From assembly GCA_035490315.1 (NCBI GenBank), contig DATHET010000343.1, positions 1 to 11,514 on the forward strand: a DNA stretch of 11,514 nt, given 5' to 3'. Each line of letters starts with the position of its first letter. Position 1 is the first letter of the stretch. Shown here one piece after another: positions 6,312 through 11,514 of this stretch. The notes under the pieces are model-generated. The model searched no databases and had not been told where the DNA came from. It saw nothing but the letters and a program-made list of their open reading frames with translations. The position numbers were made by a program, and so were the translations under genes. The DNA comes from JADJQU01 sp035490315 (lineage in GTDB: Bacteria; Planctomycetota; UBA1135; GCA-002686595).

Positions 6312-6860
6312 ATGAGCAACAAAGCTGTGTACGGCATCGCATCCAGCCACTCTCAGGCCGAGCAGGTCGTCCGCGATCTCAAGAATGCAGGCTTCTCGTC
6401 CAATGACGTCTCCGTGCTCTTCCCCGACAAGGAAGGCACGCGCGACTTCGCGCACGAGCAGCACACCAAGGCACCCGAGGGCGCCGCGACGGGCGCGGGA
6501 GCCGGCGGCGTGCTCGGCGGGGGACTCGGCTGGCTGGTCGGGATCGGCGCGCTCGCCATCCCGGGACTGGGGCCGTTCGTCGCCGCGGGACCGATCATGG
6601 CCGCGCTCAGCGGTGCCGCGATCGGCGCAACGGTGGGCGGAGTCAGCGGAGCGCTGATCGGAATGGGCATCCCCGAGCTCGAAGCCAAGCAGTACGAAGG
6701 CAAGCTGCGCGCGGGCAACATCCTGCTCTCGGTGCACACGGAGAACGGGGATGAGATCACGCGCGCCAAGAAGATCTTCGAGGCCGCCAACGTGACCGAC
6801 ATCTCCTCGACCAGCGAGAGCAAGGCGCCCAAGTCCGAGCGCACGCCGAACGTTCGCTGA
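6312..6860 (+). CDS. General stress protein, YflT-like with glycine-rich hydrophobic core
   Basis: 182 residues. Residues 1-55 match the start of YflT/general-stress-protein domains: KAVYGIASSHSQAEQVVRDLKNAGFSSNDVSVLFPD, a ferredoxin-like half that pairs with ILLSVHTENGDEITRAKKIFEAANVTDI at about 137-165. Between them (about 58-118) lies a Gly/Ala-rich segment (GAGAGGVLGGGLGWLVGIGALAIPGLG) with glycine-zipper character that could insert in or associate with a membrane. The family is named after Bacillus subtilis heat-induced YflT and is common near osmotic and general stress genes in many phyla; its biochemical role is unknown. The C-terminal 20 residues are polar and probably disordered. ATG 6312 follows CAGGAAA; the longer frame from 6201 was rejected because its extra residues look non-coding. 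A terminator follows. Confidence 0.86.
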   Translation: MSNKAVYGIASSHSQAEQVVRDLKNAGFSSNDVSVLFPDKEGTRDFAHEQHTKAPEGAATGAGAGGVLGGGLGWLVGIGALAIPGLGPFVAAGPIMAALSGAAIGATVGGVSGALIGMGIPELEAKQYEGKLRAGNILLSVHTENGDEITRAKKIFEAANVTDISSTSESKAPKSERTPNVR

Positions 6861-6878
6861 TTTTACTATGCAACTCGA

Positions 6879-6919
6879 AGGACGCCCGGCGAGAGCTTCG
6901 ACGGGCGTCCTCGTTCTTT
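6879..6919 (+). terminator. Terminator after the YflT-like gene
   Basis: GGACGCCCG (6880-6888) and CGGGCGTCC (6902-6910) form a perfect 9-bp stem, extended by one A-T pair, with a 13-base loop and a T-rich tail (TCGTTCTTT). It begins 19 bases after the stop codon. Confidence 0.78.
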
Positions 6920-6921
6920 CC

Positions 6922-7140
6922 ATGGAAAACACAGCTGTCTTCGTTCCGCCTGGCAGAACTCGCCTGGACGGAAAGATCGTGCTCCTGCTCTTGATCGCAT
7001 GCGCGGCAGCAGGTTCGCTGTCCTGCTATGGCCCTCGACCGCCGGCGCCAGGCAAACCAATCCACCTCTCTCCGCCGCGGCACATCGGCGCGCACGACAT
7101 CACGGTCACCCCCGGGTACCGATTGGCGTCGCTGCCGTGA
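6922..7140 (+). CDS. Possible small lipoprotein
   Basis: An open frame of 72 residues from ATG 6922. A positively charged start (RTRLDGK) is followed by a hydrophobic stretch KIVLLLLIACAAAGSLSC. It ends in a lipobox-like AGSLSC with the cysteine near residue 33. The mature part is short and proline-rich (YGPRPPAPGKPIHLSP). A GTG near 6979 would give a shorter, more typical signal peptide. I recognise no family. The gene is placed just after a terminator and before the Mla operon, with no clear ribosome site. The signal-peptide pattern argues for a real gene; the lack of homology and the high GC content leave chance possible. Confidence 0.4.
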   Translation: MENTAVFVPPGRTRLDGKIVLLLLIACAAAGSLSCYGPRPPAPGKPIHLSPPRHIGAHDITVTPGYRLASLP

Positions 7141-7230
7141 GCCCGGCCACAGCCCCCAGGAAAAACGCACCGGCGTCGTGTCGGAGAGTTGGCTCGCCCT
7201 CGCATCGCAGCGCAGGGATCCCCTGGGCCC

Positions 7231-7248
7231 CGCGGCGGACTCGCCGCG
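7231..7248. repeat. GC-rich hairpin in the leader of the Mla operon
   Basis: CGCGGCG (7231-7237) and CGCCGCG (7242-7248) flank a GACT loop: a 7-bp perfect stem 46 bases before the likely permease start. There is no T-run. It could be an attenuator, the terminator of the preceding small frame, or chance in GC-rich DNA. Confidence 0.35.
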
Positions 7249-7293
7249 CGCCATGATTCGATGTCCCTCCTTCACCAAGCTCGGATCCGCCCG

Positions 7294-8466
7294 ATGAAGG
7301 CCTCGCCGCAGGAATCGCCCGAGCCCGATCGGGAGTCGAGTCCGTCGACGCCCGCGGCGGTGTCGTTCGAGCGCGAGGACGGTGAGACCCTGGTGGTGAA
7401 CGCGTCGGGCAGGTGGAAAACCGGCGCGCCCCGGCCGGCCGTGGACGAGTTCCAGCAGCAGATCGCAACTCCGCCGCGGCGCGTGGTCTTCGTGGCCGAC
7501 GAGGTCGAGTCCTGGGACAGCGCTCTGCTCACCTGGTTGCGCGCCGCCATCCAGGCCGCTGAAGCCGCGGAGATCGAGACGGATCGCTCGCGCCTGCCCA
7601 AGGGTGTCTTCGAGCTCCTGCACCTCGCCGAGCTGGTCGTCGAGCCGCTGCGGCGCGCGGAGCGCGCGCGCCCGGGCTTTCTCGCTCGTGTGGGGCGCAT
7701 CGCCACGGGCTTCTGGAGCGAGACCCTCGAGGACCTGGGCTTCTTCGGTCGTGTTTGCACCGCGCTGGTGCGCTTCGTCACCTTCCGCGCGCAGTTCCGC
7801 AGATCCGATCTCTACCATCTGATCCAGTCGACCGGCGCCGAGGCGGTTCCGATCATCACGCTGGTCAGCGTGATCATCGGGCTGATCCTGGCCTTCGTCG
7901 GCGCGGTGCAGCTGCGCCTGTTCGGCGCCGACCTGTACATCGCCAACCTGGTCGGGATCGCAATGGTGCGCGAAATGGGGGCGATGACCGTCGGGATCAT
8001 CATGGCCGGGCGCACGGGCGCAGCCTTCGCCGCCCAGCTCGGCACGATGAAAGTCACCGAGGAAATCGACGCGCTGAGCACCTTCGGTCTCTCGCCGATG
8101 GAGTTCCTGGTGGTCCCGCGGATCGTCGCACTGTTCCTGATGACCCCGTTCCTGTGCCTCTACTCGATGGTGCTGGGCATCTGCGGCGGAGCTATGGTCG
8201 GCGTGGGCATGCTCGGCCTGTCTCCGCAGCTCTACCTCGATCAGACGCTGGAATCCCTGCAGATGCTCGATCTCTACGGCGGCGTGTTCCGCAGCGCCGT
8301 CTACGGCGTCCTGATCGGCATCACCGCCTGCCTGCGCGGCATGCGCTGCGGCAACGACGCGGCTGCCGTGGGCGAGGCGACCACCAGCGCGGTGGTCACG
8401 GCCCTGGTCGTGATCGTGATCGCCGACGGTGTGATGGCGGTGGTCTTCAACGCCCTGGGAATCTGA
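7294..8466 (+). CDS. mlaE: MlaE-family lipid ABC transporter permease with N-terminal STAS-like domain
   Basis: About 390 residues. Residues 20-120 form a soluble STAS/MlaB-like domain (VSFEREDGETLVVNASGRWKTG, then RRVVFVADEVESWDSALLTWLRAA). Residues 170-390 form the MlaE/YrbE permease, with about five or six hydrophobic segments. These include EAVPIITLVSVIIGLILAF and the conserved stretch GTMKVTEEIDALSTFGLSP from G250, followed by the PR of VVPR. MlaE dimers carry phospholipid between the MCE ring and the ATPase in the inner membrane. The fused STAS domain presumably replaces the separate MlaB that binds the ATPase in E. coli. Starts at 7189, 7261 and 7294 are all in frame; 7294 is chosen because the sequence before it is arginine-rich and not family-like, though its ribosome site is weak. 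It is the first gene of a four-gene operon, and the ATPase gene begins two bases after its stop. Confidence 0.92.
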   Translation: MKASPQESPEPDRESSPSTPAAVSFEREDGETLVVNASGRWKTGAPRPAVDEFQQQIATPPRRVVFVADEVESWDSALLTWLRAAIQAAEAAEIETDRSRLPKGVFELLHLAELVVEPLRRAERARPGFLARVGRIATGFWSETLEDLGFFGRVCTALVRFVTFRAQFRRSDLYHLIQSTGAEAVPIITLVSVIIGLILAFVGAVQLRLFGADLYIANLVGIAMVREMGAMTVGIIMAGRTGAAFAAQLGTMKVTEEIDALSTFGLSPMEFLVVPRIVALFLMTPFLCLYSMVLGICGGAMVGVGMLGLSPQLYLDQTLESLQMLDLYGGVFRSAVYGVLIGITACLRGMRCGNDAAAVGEATTSAVVTALVVIVIADGVMAVVFNALGI

Positions 8467-8468
8467 CC

Positions 8469-9284
8469 ATGGCCAATGAAATCTGCGACGGTCGCATGCC
8501 GGAACGCGAGCCGCACATCGAGGTGCGCGGGCTGGAGCTCGGCTACAAGGGGCGGCCGATCCTGAGCAACATGGACTTCACCGTCGGACGCGGCGACGTG
8601 TTCGTGATCATGGGCGGCAGCGGCTGCGGCAAGTCCACGCTGCTGCGCGCGATGGTGGGCCTGCTCGAGCCGCTCGCGGGCGACGTCAGCTACGACGGAA
8701 TGAATTTCACGCGCGCCGAGCGCTCGGAGCGCTCCGAGATGCTGCGCCGTTTCGGCGTGCTGTACCAGAAGGGCGCGCTGTGGAGCTCGATGACCCTGGC
8801 CGAGAACATCGGGCTGGTGCTCGGCGAATACACCGAGCTCGAGCGCGATGAAATCCGCGAGATCGCCGCCTTCAAGCTCGCCCTGGTCGGTCTGGCGGGA
8901 TTCGAGGACCACATGCCCGGCGAGATCAGCGGCGGCATGCAGAAGCGCGCCGGAATCGCGCGCGCCATGGCTCTCGATCCGGAGATCCTGTTCCTCGACG
9001 AGCCCAGCGCCGGCCTGGATCCGATCACGTCGCGCCGTCTCGACGAGCTGATCCTGACTTTGCGCGAAAGCCTGGGAACGACGCTCGTCGTCGTGACCCA
9101 CGATCTCGAGAGCCTGCTGACCATCGGGGACAACAGCGTCTTCCTCGACCGCGAGACCAAGAGCATCCTGGCGCGCGGCGATCCGCGCGACCTCCTCGAG
9201 CACTGCACCCATCCCCAGGTGCAGGCCTTCCTGCGCCGCGGCGACGAGCCGTCGAAAGCTGGCGCCAAAGAGACCGTGTCATGA
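8469..9284 (+). CDS. mlaF: MlaF-type ABC transporter ATP-binding protein
   Basis: 271 residues, a full ABC ATPase. The Walker A motif is GGSGCGKST (49-57), the Q-loop is Q100, and the signature is ISGGMQKR (153-160), of the SGGM type usual in the Mla/Ttg2A group. Walker B is ILFLDEP (173-179), the D-loop is SAGLDP and the switch histidine is H211 (VVTHD). All catalytic residues are present, so it should hydrolyse ATP to drive lipid movement by the MlaE-type permease dimer at the cytoplasmic face. The C-terminal 30 residues (PQVQAFLRRGDE onward) resemble the MlaF tail that contacts its partner. It starts two bases after the permease stop, and its own TGA overlaps the next ATG (ATGA at 9281), showing tight translational coupling. 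Confidence 0.95.
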   Translation: MANEICDGRMPEREPHIEVRGLELGYKGRPILSNMDFTVGRGDVFVIMGGSGCGKSTLLRAMVGLLEPLAGDVSYDGMNFTRAERSERSEMLRRFGVLYQKGALWSSMTLAENIGLVLGEYTELERDEIREIAAFKLALVGLAGFEDHMPGEISGGMQKRAGIARAMALDPEILFLDEPSAGLDPITSRRLDELILTLRESLGTTLVVVTHDLESLLTIGDNSVFLDRETKSILARGDPRDLLEHCTHPQVQAFLRRGDEPSKAGAKETVS

Positions 9285-10354
9285 AAAAACGTCGCACCAG
9301 CCCGGTGAAGATCGGCGCTTTCGTGATCGGAGGCCTGGTGATCCTGGTCACGGCGCTGCTGGTGATCGGCTCCGGCCGGATCTTCCGCCGCACCCATCCC
9401 TTCGTCAGCTATTTCGACGGCAGCGTCAATGGCCTGCGCGCCGGCGCTTCGGTCAAATTCAAGGGCGTCGAGATCGGCAAGGTCGACCGCATCCGCATCA
9501 TGGAAGGCCTGACGCAGAAGGATCAGCCGATCGCCGTGTTCTTTTCACTGGACGTCGACAAGCTCGATGCACAGGGCCATTCCAAGGCGTCGCTCGACGA
9601 ACGCCTGCAGGAATCCATCCAGAGTGGATTGCGCTCGCAGCTCGAAGCGGACTCCATGGTCACGGGCATCCTGCACGTCTCGCTCGCCTTCCTGCCCGAG
9701 GCCGAGGCGAAGACCCACGACGCGATCGCCGGCCTGGTCGAGATCCCGACGATTCCGCCGCCAATGCAGGAAATCGGCGCCGCCGTGCGCTCGATCGTCG
9801 ACCGCATCGGCCGATACAACTTCGAGAAGACGTTCGACAGCCTGACTTCGGCGCTCGAGGCCTTCACGGAGCTGAGCCGCTCGCAGGAGCTCAAGAACGT
9901 CCTGGTGTCCCTGGATCAGACCCTGAAGGACGTCGACGTGGCCGTGGTCGACCTGCGCAAGCACATCGACCCGCTCGGCACGAAGCTGCAGTCGCTGGCC
10001 GACCGCATCGATGCCGTGGGCGGAGACTTGCAACAAGGCATCGGCAGCGCGCGCTCTACGCTCGGTTCCGTGCAAGCGCTGAGCGATGAGCTCGGGCAAG
10101 CGATGGGACCTTTGACCGAGAGTCTGAAGCAGGCCGCGGATCGGTTGCAGGCGATGGCCTTGTCGATGCAGACTGCCGTGGATTCGACACGCGTGCTGCT
10201 CGATCCGCAAGCGCCGCTCGCGGTCGAGTTGCGCGCCGGCCTACGCGAAATCAGCGACGCGGCCCGCGCTTCGCGAGCCCTGTTCGAGCTGCTCGAACGC
10301 AATCCAGGCGCCTTGTTGCGCGGCAAAAGTCCCAAGGACGGGGAATCGAAATGA
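9281..10354 (+). CDS. mlaD: MlaD/MCE-domain substrate-binding protein
   Basis: 357 residues. A short basic N-terminus (KKRRTSPVK) precedes one membrane anchor (about 10-31: IGAFVIGGLVILVTALLVIGSG). A single MCE domain follows (about 38-118), with FVSYFDGSVNGLRAGASVKFKGVEIGKVDRI, the classic MCE opening. Residues from about 160 to 340 are predominantly helical and coiled-coil-like (repeats of SLxxxLxxLxDRID, LGQAMGPLTESLKQAADRLQ). The tail is longer than that of E. coli MlaD (about 183 residues) and nearer to MCE proteins of the long, needle-forming type. The protein would form a hexameric ring in the periplasm on top of the permease, and the helical tail may extend the hydrophobic tunnel toward the outer membrane. 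Both ends overlap neighbours by ATGA. Confidence 0.94.
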   Translation: MKKRRTSPVKIGAFVIGGLVILVTALLVIGSGRIFRRTHPFVSYFDGSVNGLRAGASVKFKGVEIGKVDRIRIMEGLTQKDQPIAVFFSLDVDKLDAQGHSKASLDERLQESIQSGLRSQLEADSMVTGILHVSLAFLPEAEAKTHDAIAGLVEIPTIPPPMQEIGAAVRSIVDRIGRYNFEKTFDSLTSALEAFTELSRSQELKNVLVSLDQTLKDVDVAVVDLRKHIDPLGTKLQSLADRIDAVGGDLQQGIGSARSTLGSVQALSDELGQAMGPLTESLKQAADRLQAMALSMQTAVDSTRVLLDPQAPLAVELRAGLREISDAARASRALFELLERNPGALLRGKSPKDGESK

Positions 10355-10977
10355 TCCAGCTCAAGCTCATCCCTGCCGTCGCGATCCTCGCGCTCAGCGC
10401 CACTGGCTGCTCGCTGTTGTCCGCAGAACCGGATCCGACGCGCTTCGCGATCCTGGCTTCCGCCGACGAATTGCCGGGAGCCCCCAAGCCCCCGGAGTCG
10501 GCGGCGAATTCCTTGCGCATCGGTCTTGGACCGATCCAATTGCCCGACTATCTGCGCCGAGCCGCGATCGTGACCAGGTCCCAGGGCACGCGCCTGGTGC
10601 CTTCGCCGACCGAGAGCTGGGCGGAGCCCTTCGACTCCTCGCTCGGGCGCGTGCTCGCCATCGACCTGCAGCGCGAGCTGGGCATCGCGCAGCCCACGAT
10701 CCATCCCTGGTACGAACCTGACAAGCCCGAGCTGCAGGTCGAGATCGCCTTCTCGCGCTGCGAGCTCGACGAGGATGGCAAGGTGGTCGTCGCCTGCCAG
10801 TGGATCCTGCGCCGCCTGGACGCGAGCCACGCGACGCTCGGGCGCGGCCTGCGGCTGGAGCGGCCTGTCGCGCATCGGGACGGAGCTTCGGTGGCCAGGG
10901 CCATCAGCGAATTGCTGGTCGAGCTGTGCAAGTCGATCGGCGTCTCCGTGCGCGAGCTCTCGCCGAAGCAGGAGTGA
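10351..10977 (+). CDS. PqiC/YmbA-like ABC transport auxiliary lipoprotein
   Basis: 208 residues. The signal peptide KLIPAVAILALSATGC ends in a lipobox, with C20 as the lipidation site. The mature part has the pattern of the ABC_trans_aux (formerly DUF330) family: RFAILASADE, then LRIGLGPIQLPDYLRRAAIVTRSQGTRLVPSPTESWAEPFDSSLGRVLAIDL, close to the PqiC signature LPxYLxRxxIVTR with WAEPL. In PqiABC and related systems this lipoprotein sits in the outer membrane and meets the tip of the MCE tunnel, so here it probably completes the envelope bridge. No MlaA or MlaC is in the window, consistent with a lipoprotein-docked system instead. Its start overlaps the MCE gene stop (ATGA at 10351). Last gene of the operon. 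Confidence 0.9.
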   Translation: MIQLKLIPAVAILALSATGCSLLSAEPDPTRFAILASADELPGAPKPPESAANSLRIGLGPIQLPDYLRRAAIVTRSQGTRLVPSPTESWAEPFDSSLGRVLAIDLQRELGIAQPTIHPWYEPDKPELQVEIAFSRCELDEDGKVVVACQWILRRLDASHATLGRGLRLERPVAHRDGASVARAISELLVELCKSIGVSVRELSPKQE

Positions 10978-11006
10978 GCGATTCGCGCGGCCTCGAGCGA
11001 GGGCGA

Positions 11007-11038
11007 ATCCACGCTGGACCGTGGGACACAGCGTGGAT
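11007..11038. terminator. Hairpin after the Mla operon (first of two)
   Basis: ATCCACGCT (11007-11015) and AGCGTGGAT (11030-11038) form a perfect 9-bp stem with a 14-base loop. It starts 29 bases after the operon stop. No T-run follows, so it may stabilise the mRNA end or act together with the next hairpin. Confidence 0.5.
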
Positions 11039-11056
11039 GCCGCGTCAAGAAACAAG

Positions 11057-11091
11057 GAGCGCCGCGCTGGATGCGCGACGCTCATTCCTTG
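11057..11091. terminator. Bidirectional terminator between convergent units
   Basis: GAGCGCCGCGC (11057-11067) and GCGCGACGCTC (11073-11083) pair over 11 positions with one mismatch and a TGGAT loop. The stem is followed by ATTCCTTG on the plus strand and by CTTGTTTCTTG on the minus strand. It sits between the operon end (10977) and the convergent BON gene end (11140). Confidence 0.6.
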
Positions 11092-11139
11092 CTCGCAGGA
11101 CCGTGGAGGCTCTGCGCGAGAGGGCGAAACCCCGCTCGA

Positions 11140-11454
11140 TCAGTTTCCGACTTGAAGGTGATTGACCACGCTGCGGACGCCGTCGCATCCACGAGCCAGT
11201 CTTTCGGCTTCGCTCTTTTCGGCTTGTGTCTCGACACGGCCCATCAGGTAGACGACGCCGTCTTCTGTGTTCACGTCGATGTTGTGCGCCTTGACGTCAT
11301 TGTCGGCGACCATCTTGCTCTTGACCGCTGCCGTGATCGCACTGTCGTTGACTTGGGAACGGGCCGATTGGTTGGTGTGGCAACCATGCATGGCCGGAGC
11401 GATGGCGGAGACTCCGAGGACAAGGATCCAGGGGGTGATTTTCGAGATGCTCAT
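11140..11454 (-). CDS. Second BON-domain lipoprotein
   Basis: 104 residues. The N-terminal signal (SKITPWILVLGVSAIAPAMHGC) has a slightly unusual lipobox AMHGC, with C25 as the candidate lipid site. One BON domain covers about residues 35-102: VNDSAITAAVKSKMVADNDVKAHNIDV, then TEDGVVYLMGRVETQAEKSEAERLA with the key glycine, then GVRSVVNHLQV. It is related in layout to the BON lipoprotein at 5804-6181 but clearly diverged, so any duplication is old. A periplasm-facing, membrane-tethered role in envelope stress is likely from the family; binding of anionic phospholipid, as in DolP, is inference. The ATG at 11454 follows AAGGAAGAAA at good distance. It is convergent with the Mla operon across two hairpins. 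Confidence 0.9.
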   Translation of the reverse strand: MSISKITPWILVLGVSAIAPAMHGCHTNQSARSQVNDSAITAAVKSKMVADNDVKAHNIDVNTEDGVVYLMGRVETQAEKSEAERLARGCDGVRSVVNHLQVGN

Positions 11455-11488
11455 GAGGGTTTCTTCCTTAGTGGGTGACGAGATCGAG

Positions 11489-11504
11489 CCTGCCTGAAGG
11501 CAGG
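11489..11504. repeat. Hairpin CCTGCC-TGAA-GGCAGG upstream of the second BON gene
   Basis: A perfect 6-bp stem with a four-base loop, 35 bases before the BON start. It lies in its leader or promoter region and may equally be the end of a gene beyond the window edge. Confidence 0.4.
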
Positions 11505-11514
11505 GGTGTTGACC

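Noticed and set aside
7755..8468. N-terminal extension of the ATPase frame over the permease gene
   Set aside because: The upstream part is an arginine-rich shadow of the permease. ATG 8469 precedes a normal ABC N-terminus.
9916..11085. Minus-strand 389-codon frame opposite the MCE and lipoprotein genes
   Set aside because: Antisense, without motifs, and spanning two convincing plus-strand genes and a hairpin.
1..11514. CRISPR arrays, tRNA genes, insertion sequences, prophage or toxin-antitoxin modules
   Set aside because: No regularly spaced repeats, cloverleaf sequences, transposase motifs or paired small toxin genes were seen on either strand.

Overview
The window is high-GC bacterial DNA, about 65% by eye. 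It encodes a diderm (Gram-negative) envelope: a complete Mla/MCE-type lipid ABC transport operon with an outer-membrane-type auxiliary lipoprotein, two BON-domain lipoproteins, and several small membrane or stress proteins. Nothing seen allows a firm taxonomic call; Pseudomonadota, Myxococcota-like or Planctomycetota-like lineages all remain possible. No tRNA, rRNA, CRISPR array, insertion sequence or other sign of recent mobility was seen. This looks like chromosomal housekeeping and accessory DNA.

Left region (1-2317, minus strand): a two-gene operon. A short MetE-C-like protein (cobalamin-independent methionine synthase fold, zinc ligands apparently kept) is read first. Its stop codon overlaps, as ATGA, the start of a multi-PAS sensory protein that runs off the left edge. 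A 358-base divergent intergenic region follows, with a perfect 21-base palindrome that also reads as a sigma-54-like promoter toward the right.

Middle region (2676-7140): a run of small stress or envelope genes. In order they are a DUF3185 two-helix membrane protein, a large AI-2E/PerM-family membrane protein fused to a cobalamin-binding-like domain without the cobalt-ligating histidine, a nine-cysteine probable zinc protein, a DUF883/ElaB/YqjD-like membrane-anchored helical protein (minus strand), a BON lipoprotein, a YflT-like general stress protein with a glycine-rich hydrophobic core, and a possible small lipoprotein. Clear hairpin terminators separate several of them, so most are probably transcribed independently.

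Right region (7294-10977): four tightly packed plus-strand genes for a retrograde or anterograde lipid transporter. They are a STAS-MlaE permease, the MlaF ATPase, an MlaD/MCE protein and a PqiC/YmbA-like lipoprotein. The joints are a 2-nt gap, then ATGA, then ATGA. Beyond two hairpins lies a convergent second BON lipoprotein (11140-11454). Overall the window appears devoted to envelope maintenance and stress tolerance, plus a separate sensor/methyltransferase-like pair whose link is unexplained.
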